A stretch of 64,000 nucleotides of DNA from Streptomyces tardus (GTDB taxonomy: Bacteria > Actinomycetota > Actinomycetes > Streptomycetales > Streptomycetaceae), in assembly GCF_018101125.2 (NCBI RefSeq), contig NZ_JAELVF020000001.1, positions 1,836,826-1,900,825 of the forward strand, in the 5' to 3' direction. The position numbers and the translations under genes are program-made. Shown here piece by piece: positions 24,053-34,038 of this stretch (its first letter is position 1; each line of letters begins with the position of its first letter). A model generated the notes under the pieces. The model ran no database searches. It worked only from the letters and a program-made list of their open reading frames with translations, and was not told the origin of the DNA.

Positions 24053-25741
24053 TCAGCTGCTGGGCTTGCCCGTGGAGATGGTGATCTTGATCTCGGTCTT
24101 CGGGTCGTACGGACCGTTCTTCCGCGGCGACTGGGACATCACGGTGCCCTTGCCGTAGGTGTTCTCGTCCATCTCGGAGTAGTCGGTGTCAAGCTTCCAG
24201 CCCGCCGCCTCGATGCACGCCTTCACCGAGTCGATGTGCTTGATCTCGAAGTCCGGCATGGTCGGCCGCGGGTCTTCCTTGTCGCGGTCCGAGAAGTAGG
24301 GGCGGGCGTCGGTGCACTTCTCCGACTCGATGGTCCGAGTCTTGTCGCCCTCCTTGAACTTCCCGGTGGGGTCGTCGTCCTCGTCGTCGCCGTTGGCACC
24401 GGTGTCGGGGTCGGCGCCGGTGTCGGTGTCGGGGTCCGTGCCCGGGTCGACACCGGCCGACGCGCTGGAGCCGCCGTTGTCGCCGCCGCCGGTGCCCGCG
24501 CTGTCGCCGTCGCCGCCGCGGTTGAGCGCGATGATGATGCCGACCGCGGCCACCACGACGATCGCCGTCACCGCGGCGGCGACGATCATGCCCAGGTTCT
24601 TGGTGCCGCCGTTGTTCTGGTTGTAGGCGGGCTGGCTGCCGGAGTAGGAGGCGACCTGGCCCATCGGCGCGGTGCCGGGCGGCGGCGTGCCGTAACCCTG
24701 CTGGCCGTAGGGCGAGGGGGTCGCGTAACCGCCGGGCGGCGGGGTGCTGCTCGGCGGGGTCGTGGCCGAGCCGACGGGCGGGAAGACCGACTGGGCGATG
24801 CCCGCACCGCTCTGGGCCGGGCCGGTGCCGATGATCGTCGGCGTGAGGCCGGAGGCGGCGCCGGAGTGCCGGATGCGGTCGACTTCCTGCTGCATCGCCT
24901 CGGCGCTCGGGAAGCGCTCGTTGGGGTTCTTGCGCAGGGCGCGGCCGACCAGGGCGTCCACGGCGGGCGGGATCGAGGCGTTGATGGTCGAGGGCGCGAC
25001 CGGCTCCTCCTGGACGTGCGCGTACGCGATCGCCAGCGGCGAGTCCGCGTCGAACGGCAGCCGCCCGGTGAGGAGTTCGAAGAGCATGATGCCGACCGTG
25101 TAGAGGTCGGAGCGGGCGTCCACGCCGCGGCCGAGCGCCTGCTCGGGCGAGAGGTACTGCGGGGTGCCGACGACCATGCCGGTCTGCGTCATCGAGGTCA
25201 CGCCGGACTGCATGGCACGGGCGATGCCGAAGTCCATGACCTTCACCACGTTGCGGCGGTTCAGCATCACGTTGCCCGGCTTGATGTCCCGGTGGACCAG
25301 GCCCATCTCGTGGCTGGTGTCCAGCGCCGCCAGCACGTCCGAGGTGACCTTCAGCGCGCTGTCGGTCGGCATCGCGCCGAACTGGGCGACATCCTCGTCG
25401 AGCCGGCTGCGCAGCGGCGGGCCGTCGACGTACTCCATGACGATGAACGGCACCATCGCGCCGTCGATCTCGTCCTCGCCGGAGTCGAAGACGGCCGCGA
25501 TGTTGGTGTGGGTGAGCTTGGCGACGGACTGCGCCTCGCGACGGAACCGCTCGCGGAACGCCGCCTCCCGGCCCAGCTCGCTGTGCAGGGTCTTGACCGC
25601 GACCTGGCGATCCAGCACGTTGTCGTGCCCGAGGTGGACGGAGGCCATGCCTCCGGCCCCCAGCAGCCTTCCCAGCTGATAGCGGCCGCCGCCGACACTG
25701 CGCCCCTCGAAGTTGGCTGGCTGACCGCCGACGTCGCTCAT
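24053..25741 (-). CDS. Ser/Thr protein kinase with C-terminal PASTA-type domain
   Basis: A 562-aa transmembrane kinase. The kinase domain covers residues about 21-280: glycine loop LGAGGMASV, K50 in VAVK, HRDIKPGN (150-157), DFG (170-172) and GTPQYLSPEQ. A Pro/Gly/Gln-rich linker (300-395), one transmembrane helix (about 405-430, MIVAAAVTAIVVVAAVGIIIAL) and an acidic Asp/Gly linker follow. The last 85 residues look like a single extracellular PASTA domain (ACIEAAGWKLDTDYSE...VMSQSPRKNGPYDPKTEIKI). Start ATG 25741 (MSDVGGQ). Divergently transcribed from a paralogous kinase, which suggests a co-regulated pair sensing envelope signals. Confidence 0.9.
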   Translation of the reverse strand: MSDVGGQPANFEGRSVGGGRYQLGRLLGAGGMASVHLGHDNVLDRQVAVKTLHSELGREAAFRERFRREAQSVAKLTHTNIAAVFDSGEDEIDGAMVPFIVMEYVDGPPLRSRLDEDVAQFGAMPTDSALKVTSDVLAALDTSHEMGLVHRDIKPGNVMLNRRNVVKVMDFGIARAMQSGVTSMTQTGMVVGTPQYLSPEQALGRGVDARSDLYTVGIMLFELLTGRLPFDADSPLAIAYAHVQEEPVAPSTINASIPPAVDALVGRALRKNPNERFPSAEAMQQEVDRIRHSGAASGLTPTIIGTGPAQSGAGIAQSVFPPVGSATTPPSSTPPPGGYATPSPYGQQGYGTPPPGTAPMGQVASYSGSQPAYNQNNGGTKNLGMIVAAAVTAIVVVAAVGIIIALNRGGDGDSAGTGGGDNGGSSASAGVDPGTDPDTDTGADPDTGANGDDEDDDPTGKFKEGDKTRTIESEKCTDARPYFSDRDKEDPRPTMPDFEIKHIDSVKACIEAAGWKLDTDYSEMDENTYGKGTVMSQSPRKNGPYDPKTEIKITISTGKPSS

Positions 25742-26047
25742 CTTGACTGCTTCCCCCTCGGCGCCGCAGCCCCCTACGGACCGTGCTCTGCGCATGTACG
25801 GTTGCTGTTGATCGGTATACCCAAGGCCCCCAGTCTGCCCGAGGGGTCTGACGAGTCAAGCCGCGCACCGGTTCCGTGACCTGCCGCACGCGCATGGTAC
25901 GTCGCGGGGCCGACAGAGCCGGCAGCCTCGGTCCTGCCAAGCCGTGGACCGAACTTGCCAGTCCTCACCGGAAGCGGGTTGGATGACCCGTTACTCCCCC
26001 CCACACGCTCGCCCGCGTCCCGCGGGTTCCAACCTCGGCGAGGACTG
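25742..26047. promoter_or_regulatory. shared promoter region of the divergent kinases
   Basis: A 306-bp region between two kinase genes transcribed in opposite directions. No gene is supported here. It must contain both promoters; no clear consensus element could be assigned. Confidence 0.5.
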
Positions 26048-27631
26048 ATGGCACAGACACACTCCGCTTCGGGGCCCGACGGGCCCGACGAGCCGGACGG
26101 CGGTGCCACGGGACACACTGGAAGCTGGGGCAACAACGGGGTTGTGGGGGACGGCCGTTACCGCCTGACCAGACGCCTCGGCCGCGGTGGCATGGCCGAG
26201 GTCTTCGCCGCCGAGGACGTGCGTCTCGGCCGTACGGTCGCGGTGAAGCTGCTGCGCTCCGAACTCGCCGAGGACCCGGTCTCCAAGGCCCGCTTCACCC
26301 GCGAGGCACAGTCGGTCGCCGGGCTCAACCACCACGCTGTGGTGGCGGTCTACGACTCCGGCGAGGACACGGCGGCCGGCCAGACCGTGCCGTACATCGT
26401 GATGGAGCTGGTCGAGGGCGGGACCATCAGGGACCTGCTGCTCACCGCCGAATCCCCGCCCGCCGACCAGGCGTTGATCATCGTCTCCGGCGTGCTGGAA
26501 GCACTGGCCTACAGCCACCAGCACGGCATCGTGCACCGGGACATCAAGCCGGCGAACGTCATCATCACCGAGACCGGCGCGGTCAAGGTGATGGACTTCG
26601 GCATCGCCCGTGCGCTGCACGGCGCGTCCCAGACGATGACCCAGACCGGCATGGTCATGGGCACTCCGCAGTACCTCTCGCCCGAGCAGGCGCTCGGCAA
26701 GACGGTGGACGCGCGCTCCGACCTCTACGCCACCGGCTGCCTGCTCTACGAACTGCTCACCCAGCGCCCGCCGTTCGTCGGCGAGACCCCGCTGTCGGTG
26801 GTGTACCAGCACGTGCAGGACGACCCGGTCCCGCCCTCGCAGCTGATGGAGGACGTGCCGCCGGAGCTGGACGGGCTGGTGATGCGTTCACTGGCCAAGG
26901 AGCCGGACGACCGGTTCCAGTCGGCCGAGGAGATGCGCGGGCTCACCCAGTACGCGCTGCGCCAGCTCCAGGAGCAGGGCGGCCACACCGGCGGCCTGTG
27001 GAACACCGGCCCGGTGCACGCCGGCGGCACCCCCGCGATGGGCAGCCCGGCCGTGGCACCCGGAGACGCGCCGACCACCGCGCAGCCCCCGATGCTGATC
27101 GGCCGCCCCGACCGCGACGACGGCGGGTACGAGGGCTCCACGCGCGCCGGCGGCGGTCGCGGCGGTGGCACCAAGTACGCGCTGATCGCCTTCTTCGCGG
27201 TGCTCGCCATCGCGGCCGGCGTCTTCTTCGCCATGAACAACACGGGCGACGGCGGTAGCGGAGGCGGCGGCGAGCCCAGCAAGTCGCCGACGCCGTCGCA
27301 GACTTCGGAGGAGCCGCCCGAGGACCCGGAGCCCACCGAGGAGGAGACTCCGGAGGACCCGGACACCTGGCAGCCCAAGCCGCCCGAGTCGCCCAGCTTC
27401 TCCCCCAGCGACCCCGAGACGACCGGGGACCCGACGCCCAGCGACTCCCCCACCGAGCCGGTCGGCGGCGGCACCATCGAGGGCACCGACGGCAGCCCCA
27501 CCGAGGGTCAGAACGGCGACGCGGACGGCGGCACCGACGAAGGCACCGACCAGGGCACGGACCAGGGGACCGACCAGGGTACGGACCAGGGCGCCGATCA
27601 GGGCGCCGACGTGGGCGCCTCCGGGCCGTAG
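26048..27631 (+). CDS. Ser/Thr protein kinase (transmembrane, acidic repeat tail)
   Basis: A 527-aa kinase. Catalytic landmarks: LGRGGMAEV, K67 in VAVK, HRDIKPAN (163-170), DFG (183-185), GTPQYLSPEQALG. After a linker, one transmembrane helix lies at about 375-397 (KYALIAFFAVLAIAAGVFFAMN). The extracellular tail is extremely acidic and Pro/Ser/Thr-rich, ending in GTDQ repeats (27545-27600) with no folded sensor domain visible, unlike the divergent PASTA kinase. Start ATG 26048. A strong hairpin follows at 27661. Confidence 0.9.
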   Translation: MAQTHSASGPDGPDEPDGGATGHTGSWGNNGVVGDGRYRLTRRLGRGGMAEVFAAEDVRLGRTVAVKLLRSELAEDPVSKARFTREAQSVAGLNHHAVVAVYDSGEDTAAGQTVPYIVMELVEGGTIRDLLLTAESPPADQALIIVSGVLEALAYSHQHGIVHRDIKPANVIITETGAVKVMDFGIARALHGASQTMTQTGMVMGTPQYLSPEQALGKTVDARSDLYATGCLLYELLTQRPPFVGETPLSVVYQHVQDDPVPPSQLMEDVPPELDGLVMRSLAKEPDDRFQSAEEMRGLTQYALRQLQEQGGHTGGLWNTGPVHAGGTPAMGSPAVAPGDAPTTAQPPMLIGRPDRDDGGYEGSTRAGGGRGGGTKYALIAFFAVLAIAAGVFFAMNNTGDGGSGGGGEPSKSPTPSQTSEEPPEDPEPTEEETPEDPDTWQPKPPESPSFSPSDPETTGDPTPSDSPTEPVGGGTIEGTDGSPTEGQNGDADGGTDEGTDQGTDQGTDQGTDQGADQGADVGASGP

Positions 27632-27660
27632 CTCCGGCCCCACCCGCTCGACCTGCCCGG

Positions 27661-27706
27661 CAGAGCCCGGCCCCCGACAGTGCGTGCTGTCGGGGGCCGG
27701 GCTCTG
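27661..27706 (+). terminator. strong hairpin terminator after the kinase
   Basis: CAGAGCCCGGCCCCCGACAG (27661-27680) pairs perfectly over 20 bp with CTGTCGGGGGCCGGGCTCTG (27687-27706), loop TGCGTG. Confidence 0.85.
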
Positions 27707-28173
27707 CTGCTGCGGGTCGCTCCTCCGGGTGAGCGCGGCGCGCTCATTTCTTGGCAACTGCGGGTGCTCAGTTGATCGCGAAGGGCGACAAATGATCGCG
27801 CTCTCAGGTCATTTGCGGCGATTGGTCCGGTTTCCGTCTCACATACTGACCCGTGTTCTGCTCTTCCCGTCGTCCGGGGGCGCAGGTTAACGTGCGTTAG
27901 TCCACAGGGCTTGCAAGGCTGTGACCAGTGGTATTCCCGGCCGCTGCGACAAGGGCGGAAAACTAGTTGGATTTCCAAGAAAAGTCGCAGGTCAAAGGCG
28001 TAAACAGCCGCGGGAGAAACTGGGTAACGTGCCTGGGGCGGGCCGTGGTGAATGGACACCTGTCACGCTCGGCACGCTTCGCGCCGCACCCACCCCGTGC
28101 GCCGTGGCGGTACCGGGCGAGCCGCACTGGCTCAACCGGAGACCCCGGGGGCCGGACCGACGGAGGAGCACTC
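27707..28173 (+). promoter_or_regulatory. upstream region of the dehydrogenase operon
   Basis: About 467 bp with no supported gene. The part between 27745 and 27970 is relatively AT-rich and includes TGATCGCG repeats (27774-27802), plausible promoter or operator material for the E1alpha gene. No transcription start can be fixed from sequence. Confidence 0.4.
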
Positions 28174-29517
28174 GTGACCGTGGAAAGCACTGCCGCGCGC
28201 GACGAAGCGCGTCGCAGCAGCGGTAAGCGCACGTCAGCCAAGACCGCGACGACGGCAGCCGCGAGCAAGTCGCCGGCGAAGAAGTCGCCCGCCAGGAGCG
28301 CGGCCAAGACCGCAGGCAAGACGGCAGGCAAGACGCCAGCCAAGCCCGTGTCGAAGAGCGCCACCAAGAGCGCGAAGGCACCCGCCAGGAAGACGGCGGC
28401 CCGCAACGCCGCGGCGACGGCGCCCCACCGGCAGGACGAGCCGCAGCTCGTACAGCTGCTGACGCCCGAGGGCGAGCGCCTGACCCACCCCGAGTACGAG
28501 ATCGACCTCAGCGCCGAGGAACTGCGCGGCCTGTACCGGGACATGGTCCTGACCAGGCGCTTCGACGCGGAGGCCACCAGCCTCCAGCGCCAGGGCGAAC
28601 TGGGCCTGTGGGCCTCGCTGCTGGGCCAGGAGGCCGCCCAGATCGGCTCCGGCCGCGCGCTGCGCGAGGACGACTACGTCTTCCCCACCTACCGCGAGCA
28701 CGGCGTCGCCTGGTGCCGCGGCGTCGACCCGGCCAACCTGCTCGGCATGTTCCGCGGCGTGAACAACGGCGGCTGGGACCCGAACACCAACAACTTCCAG
28801 CTGTACACGATCGTCATCGGCTCCCAGGCGCTGCACGCCACCGGCTACGCGATGGGCGTGGCCAAGGACGGCGCCGACGCGGCCGTCATCGCCTACTTCG
28901 GCGACGGGGCCTCCAGCCAGGGCGACGTGGCGGAGGCGTTCACCTTCTCCGCGGTCTACAACGCCCCCGTCGTCTTCTTCTGCCAGAACAACCAGTGGGC
29001 GATCTCCGAGCCCACCGAGAAGCAGTCCCGGGTGCCGATCTACCAGCGCGCCCAGGGCTTCGGATTCCCCGGCGTACGGGTCGACGGCAACGACGTGCTG
29101 GCCTGCCTCGCGGTCACCCGCGCGGCGCTCGCGCACGCGCGCTCCGGCCAGGGCCCGATGCTCGTCGAGGCGTTCACCTACCGGATGGGCGCGCACACCA
29201 CCTCCGACGACCCGACCCGCTACCGCGCCGACGACGAGCGCGCCTCCTGGGAGAGCAAGGACCCGATCCTGCGGGTCCGTCGCTACCTGGAGAGCGAGGG
29301 TCTGGCCGACGAGGCGTTCTTCGCCGCGCTGGAGGAGGAGAGCGAGCAGCTCGGCCTCTCCGTGCGGGAGAAGATCCGCACCATGCCCGACCCCGACACC
29401 ATGGCCATCTTCGAGAACATCTACGCCGACGGTCACGCCCTCGTGGACGAGGAGCGCGCCCAGTTCGCCGCGTACATGGCTTCCTTCGAGGACTCCGCAC
29501 ACCAGGAGGTCAACTGA
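28174..29517 (+). CDS. bkdA: 2-oxoacid dehydrogenase E1 alpha subunit (branched-chain/pyruvate type)
   Basis: A 447-aa protein. Residues 1-95 are an unusual Lys/Ala/Ser-rich tail. From about residue 115 it is a typical E1alpha: YRDMVLTRRFDAEATSLQRQGELG, the thiamine-diphosphate motif GDGASSQGDVAEAF ... NNQWAIS, and the phosphorylation-loop-like YRMGAHTTSDDPTRYR. It decarboxylates a 2-oxoacid and passes the acyl group to E2 lipoyl. The GTG start at 28174 follows CGGAGGAGC. Two bases separate it from the E1beta gene. Gene order and neighbouring kinases resemble the bkd2 region of S. coelicolor; bkd versus pdh naming is uncertain. Confidence 0.85.
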   Translation: MTVESTAARDEARRSSGKRTSAKTATTAAASKSPAKKSPARSAAKTAGKTAGKTPAKPVSKSATKSAKAPARKTAARNAAATAPHRQDEPQLVQLLTPEGERLTHPEYEIDLSAEELRGLYRDMVLTRRFDAEATSLQRQGELGLWASLLGQEAAQIGSGRALREDDYVFPTYREHGVAWCRGVDPANLLGMFRGVNNGGWDPNTNNFQLYTIVIGSQALHATGYAMGVAKDGADAAVIAYFGDGASSQGDVAEAFTFSAVYNAPVVFFCQNNQWAISEPTEKQSRVPIYQRAQGFGFPGVRVDGNDVLACLAVTRAALAHARSGQGPMLVEAFTYRMGAHTTSDDPTRYRADDERASWESKDPILRVRRYLESEGLADEAFFAALEEESEQLGLSVREKIRTMPDPDTMAIFENIYADGHALVDEERAQFAAYMASFEDSAHQEVN

Positions 29518-29519
29518 CC

Positions 29520-30509
<990 letters not shown>

Positions 30510-30526
30510 GAGGGCTGAGGAGAGTC

Positions 30527-32062
30527 GTGAGCGTGACGAGTACACCGACCGGAAACGCCCAGCGCTTCCGCGAGTTCAAGATGCCGGACGTGGGCGAGGG
30601 CCTGACCGAGGCGGAGATCCTGTCCTGGCTGGTCAAGCCCGGCGACACGGTGACCGACGGCCAGGTCGTCTGCGAGGTCGAGACGGCCAAGGCCGCCGTG
30701 GAGCTGCCCATCCCGTTCAACGGCACGGTCAGCGATCTGCACTTCGGCGAGGGCACCACCGTCGACGTCGGTACGGCGATCATCACCGTCGACACCGACC
30801 CCGGCGCCGGTCCCGCCGCTGCCCCCCAGGCGCCGGCGGACGCACCGGCGGCAGAGCCCGCCGATGACGGCGACGAGGAGGCACAGCCCGCCAAGCGCGA
30901 ACCGGTGCTGGTCGGCTACGGCGTCGCGGCGTCGTCCACCAAGCGCCGTCCGCGCAAGCAGCCCGCGAGCGCGGCAGCAGCCGCACCCCCAGCACCCGCC
31001 GAGCCGGCCGAAGCCTCGGCGCGAGCCGCCCAGCAGGCCGTGCAGGGCGAGCTCAACGGCACCGGCCACCCGCCCGCCGCGCAGCCCTCGGTGCCCGCAC
31101 AGGGCGGCGAACAGCGCGACGGGGGCAGGCCGTTGGCCAAGCCGCCGGTGCGCAAGCTCGCGAAGGACCTGGGCGTGGATCTGGCGCTGATCGTGCCGAC
31201 CGGCCCCGACGGCGTCGTCACCCGCGACGACGTGCACGCCGCCGCCTCCGCGGGGCAGCCGACCGCGCAGCCGCCGGCCGCACCGCAGCCAGCCGAGCAG
31301 GGTTCGTCCCGGACGGCGGCCTCGCAGGCGCCGGCGGTCGAGCCGCAGTCGCTCACCGCGATCCGGGAGCGCCGGGTGCCGGTCAAGGGCGTACGGAAGG
31401 CGACCGCCGCCGCGATGGTCGGCAGCGCCTTCACCGCGCCGCACGTGACGGAGTTCGTCACGATCGACGTGACGCGGACGATGAAGCTGGTCAAGCGACT
31501 CAAGGAGGATCCGGAGATGGCCGGGCTGCGGGTGAACCCGCTGCTGCTGGTCGCCAAGGCCCTGCTGGTCGCCATCCGCCGCAACCCCGACGTCAACGCG
31601 TCCTGGGACGAGGCCAACCAGGAGATCGTCTACAAGGACTACGTCAACCTGGGCATCGCAGCGGCCACCCCGCGCGGTCTGATCGTGCCGAACATCAAGG
31701 ACGCGCACACCAAGACGCTGCCGGAGCTGTCCACCGCCCTGAGCGACCTGGTCTCCACCGCCCGCGAGGGCAAGACCTCCCCGGCGGACATGCAGGCCGG
31801 GACGGTGACCATCACCAACGTCGGCGTCTTCGGCGTCGACACCGGCACACCGATCCTCAACCCCGGGGAGTCCGCGATCCTCGCCTTCGGCGCGATCAAG
31901 GACCAGCCCTGGGTGCACAAGGGAGAGGTCAAGCCCCGCAAGGTCACCACCCTGGCGCTCTCCTTCGACCACCGGCTGGTGGACGGGGAGTTGGGCTCCC
32001 GGGTGCTCGCGGACGTCGCGGCGGTTCTGGAGCACCCGAAGCGGCTCATCACCTGGACCTGA
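30527..32062 (+). CDS. bkdC: dihydrolipoamide acyltransferase E2 component
   Basis: A 511-aa protein with the standard layout. The N-terminal lipoyl domain carries the lipoylation site K55 in VETAKAAVELP. An Ala/Pro-rich hinge follows, then the E1/E3-binding domain around 205-245 (VRKLAKDLGVDLALIVPTGPDG). The C-terminal catalytic domain ends in the acyltransferase motif SFDHRLVDGELG. A basic KRRPRKQP patch in the hinge is unusual. GTG start at 30527; a second GTG five bases on is out of frame. No E3 gene is present nearby. The operon ends at a very strong hairpin. Confidence 0.9.
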   Translation: MSVTSTPTGNAQRFREFKMPDVGEGLTEAEILSWLVKPGDTVTDGQVVCEVETAKAAVELPIPFNGTVSDLHFGEGTTVDVGTAIITVDTDPGAGPAAAPQAPADAPAAEPADDGDEEAQPAKREPVLVGYGVAASSTKRRPRKQPASAAAAAPPAPAEPAEASARAAQQAVQGELNGTGHPPAAQPSVPAQGGEQRDGGRPLAKPPVRKLAKDLGVDLALIVPTGPDGVVTRDDVHAAASAGQPTAQPPAAPQPAEQGSSRTAASQAPAVEPQSLTAIRERRVPVKGVRKATAAAMVGSAFTAPHVTEFVTIDVTRTMKLVKRLKEDPEMAGLRVNPLLLVAKALLVAIRRNPDVNASWDEANQEIVYKDYVNLGIAAATPRGLIVPNIKDAHTKTLPELSTALSDLVSTAREGKTSPADMQAGTVTITNVGVFGVDTGTPILNPGESAILAFGAIKDQPWVHKGEVKPRKVTTLALSFDHRLVDGELGSRVLADVAAVLEHPKRLITWT

Positions 32063-32095
32063 CCCGCATCCGCGTCCGGTGGCGACGCACGACAG

Positions 32096-32147
32096 ACGCC
32101 GTACGGGCGGCCCGCAGCGATCCTGCTGCGGGCCGCCCGTACGGCGT
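32096..32147 (+). terminator. 23-bp perfect stem terminator
   Basis: ACGCCGTACGGGCGGCCCGCAGC (32096-32118) pairs perfectly with its complement at 32125-32147, loop GATCCT. It ends the E1alpha-E1beta-E2 operon. Confidence 0.85.
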
Positions 32148-32311
32148 TGTCGGCGTGAGTCTGTGGGTCTGCATTGTCGGCGTGGGTCGCCGTGGGTCGG
32201 CGTTGTCGAAGGCCGGCGCGCTCCCCCGGTGGCGCGGGTCCGCTCATGCGTCGGGCCGGGGCCGGCCCCGCGATGCCGACCGAGCTGCGCGTCGACCCGG
32301 GCCGGGTCGGG

Positions 32312-32875
32312 TCAGAGGTACGGGCCGGAACGCACCGGGCCCTCGACGCCGTCGACGCCCTCGTGGCCCTCGGCCGCGCCCGGCGGCAGTGCGCGGCGCA
32401 TCTGCTCCAGCTGGGTGCGGGCCGCCATCTGCTGAGCGAACAGCGTCGTCTGGATGCCGTGGAAAAGCCCCTCCAGCCAGCCCACCAACTGCGCCTGCGC
32501 GATGCGCAGTTCGGACTCGCTGGGCACGACCTCGTCGGTGAACGGCAGCGAGATGCGCTCCAGCTCGCCGATCAGCTCCGGCGCGAGTCCGTCCTCGAGC
32601 TCCTTGACCGAGCTGGCGTGGATCTCCTTCAGCCTCGCCCGGCTCGCCTCGTCCAGCGGCGCGGCCTTCACCTCGTCCAGCAACTGCTTGATCATGCTGC
32701 CGATTCGCATGACCTTCGCGGGCTGCTCGACCATCTCCGTCACGGGCACCTCACGGGGCTCGTCCTCCTCGGAGCCCTCGCTCCCGGCGGAGGCGCTGCC
32801 GAGAGCCATTCCGTCCGGGCCGACCACCAGGACCTGGGGGTTCTCCTGCGACCGTTCATGCATCGGCTGTGTCAT
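32312..32875 (-). CDS. bpa: bacterial proteasome activator Bpa/PafE (DUF2587)
   Basis: A 187-aa helical protein with the DUF2587 core (VMRIGSMIKQLLDEVKAAPLDEASRARLKEIHASSVKELEDGLAPEL... QLVGWLEGLFHGIQTTLFAQQMAAR). It ends in GPYL, the C-terminal HbYX-like motif (GQYL in Mycobacterium) that opens the 20S proteasome gate. Bpa forms a dodecameric ring and feeds unfolded proteins to the proteasome without ATP. Start ATG 32875 (MTQPMHERSQEN). Convergent with the dehydrogenase operon, monocistronic. Confidence 0.9.
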   Translation of the reverse strand: MTQPMHERSQENPQVLVVGPDGMALGSASAGSEGSEEDEPREVPVTEMVEQPAKVMRIGSMIKQLLDEVKAAPLDEASRARLKEIHASSVKELEDGLAPELIGELERISLPFTDEVVPSESELRIAQAQLVGWLEGLFHGIQTTLFAQQMAARTQLEQMRRALPPGAAEGHEGVDGVEGPVRSGPYL

Positions 32876-33121
32876 ACCCCCATTCTGCACCTTGGCGTCC
32901 ACGGCTGTTCCCGGATGGTCCCGCAGCAGGGGCCGGCGCCGAAGGCGGCGCCGCCCGGACCCATGGGCACGCGCGCGCCGGGGCCCGTCAGGCATCGGTC
33001 GCACGTCGCGGATGCCGGGCAGACGCACCGGGTGGCGGACGGGCGTCACCGGGTGCCGGACAGGCCTCGTACGTGGCTGCGCAGGCGTACCGGGGGCAGG
33101 ACGTGGCGTACCGGGTGGCGG

Positions 33122-33724
33122 TCAGGCGTTGCGGCGCAGGCGGTAGCCGAGCGCGGCCAGGCCGAGCCCCAGCGAGGCGAGACCGGCGCCCAGGGGCAGC
33201 ACGGGCAGCAGCGGTTCGCCGCCGCGCATCGCCAGGCTCTCTTCCGCGCGGGTGTCCTCCGCGCCGTCGTCCGGGCCCTCGGCGACGGACGGTGCTCCTG
33301 CCGTGCTCGGCGCCTCGGGCACGTTCAGTGCGCCCTGCGGCGGTCCGTTGCCCGCGTCCTCCGGCTGCCCGGAGCGGGGGCGGAGCTCGGACGGCTCCGG
33401 GGTCGCGCCGGTCGTCTGCGGCTCGTCGCCGGAGGAGGGCGGCGGCGTCGGGGTGCCGGTGCCGCCGGTGCCGGGGAGCGGCTCGCCCTGCTCGTACGTC
33501 TCGCCGTCCGGCACCGGGTCGACGGGCGGCGGGGTCAGGCCGGGCGGTACCGCGAACGGGAAGTCCGGGACGGGGAAGAACGCGCCGTCACCGGCGTCCG
33601 GGGCCCGGGAGGAAGAGGGGGCGCTTGGCGGCGGGCCGGGCGACGCGGCCTGCGCGGCGGAGCCCGCCACCAGCACCATCGCTCCGGCAACCAGTCCGAC
33701 CGCGTACGCCTTCACCGCAACCAT
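33122..33724 (-). CDS. secreted, C-terminally membrane-anchored Pro-rich protein
   Basis: About 200 aa. The N-terminal signal peptide is VKAYAVGLVAGAMVLVAGSAAQA. A GTG at 33715 fits the GGGAGGA ribosome binding site better than ATG 33724, which is only two bases away from it. The middle is Pro/Gly/Ser/Glu-rich and probably unstructured. The C-terminus has one hydrophobic helix (LLPVLPLGAGLASLGLGLAALGYRL) and ends RRNA, the layout of a surface protein, but no LPXTG-type sortase motif is visible. No family recognised. Confidence 0.65.
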   Translation of the reverse strand: MVAVKAYAVGLVAGAMVLVAGSAAQAASPGPPPSAPSSSRAPDAGDGAFFPVPDFPFAVPPGLTPPPVDPVPDGETYEQGEPLPGTGGTGTPTPPPSSGDEPQTTGATPEPSELRPRSGQPEDAGNGPPQGALNVPEAPSTAGAPSVAEGPDDGAEDTRAEESLAMRGGEPLLPVLPLGAGLASLGLGLAALGYRLRRNA

Positions 33725-33878
33725 TCCTCCCGCCCGCCTCGCCGCGTCGCACGCGGCACGCGGAACAGCTCGCAACCTCGCTGGACGCTGCGCGGAGCGT
33801 CGGCTCTGTTACGAGCGTCACACGACCGGCGACTTCCGGCATCTCGGACACCGAGCCCGACACTTCAGTGAACGAGCG

Positions 33879-33908
33879 CGCCCGGACGCCGTAACGGGCG
33901 TCCGGGCG
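33879..33908 (-). terminator. hairpin terminator downstream of the quinone oxidoreductase
   Basis: CGCCCGGACGCC (33879-33890) pairs perfectly with GGCGTCCGGGCG (33897-33908), loop GTAACG. It lies 130 bp after the stop of the minus-strand oxidoreductase. Confidence 0.7.
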
Positions 33909-34038
33909 GCGGGAGTTAGCGGCGAGTGCCTGCGGGACCCGCGGTCGGCCACGGGACCCGCAGGCGCCGCGAGGCCCGCGAGCCGTACCGGCCCCGGCCC
34001 GGTACGGGGAAACCGCCGCACCGTGCGCCCGTGCCGGG

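Noticed and set aside
22892..25879. Very long plus-strand open frame (995 codons) opposite the FCD regulator and PASTA kinase
   Set aside because: It is an antisense shadow of GC-rich genes: composition is Arg/Gly/Ala/Val-rich, no domain is visible, and the minus-strand genes have complete motifs.
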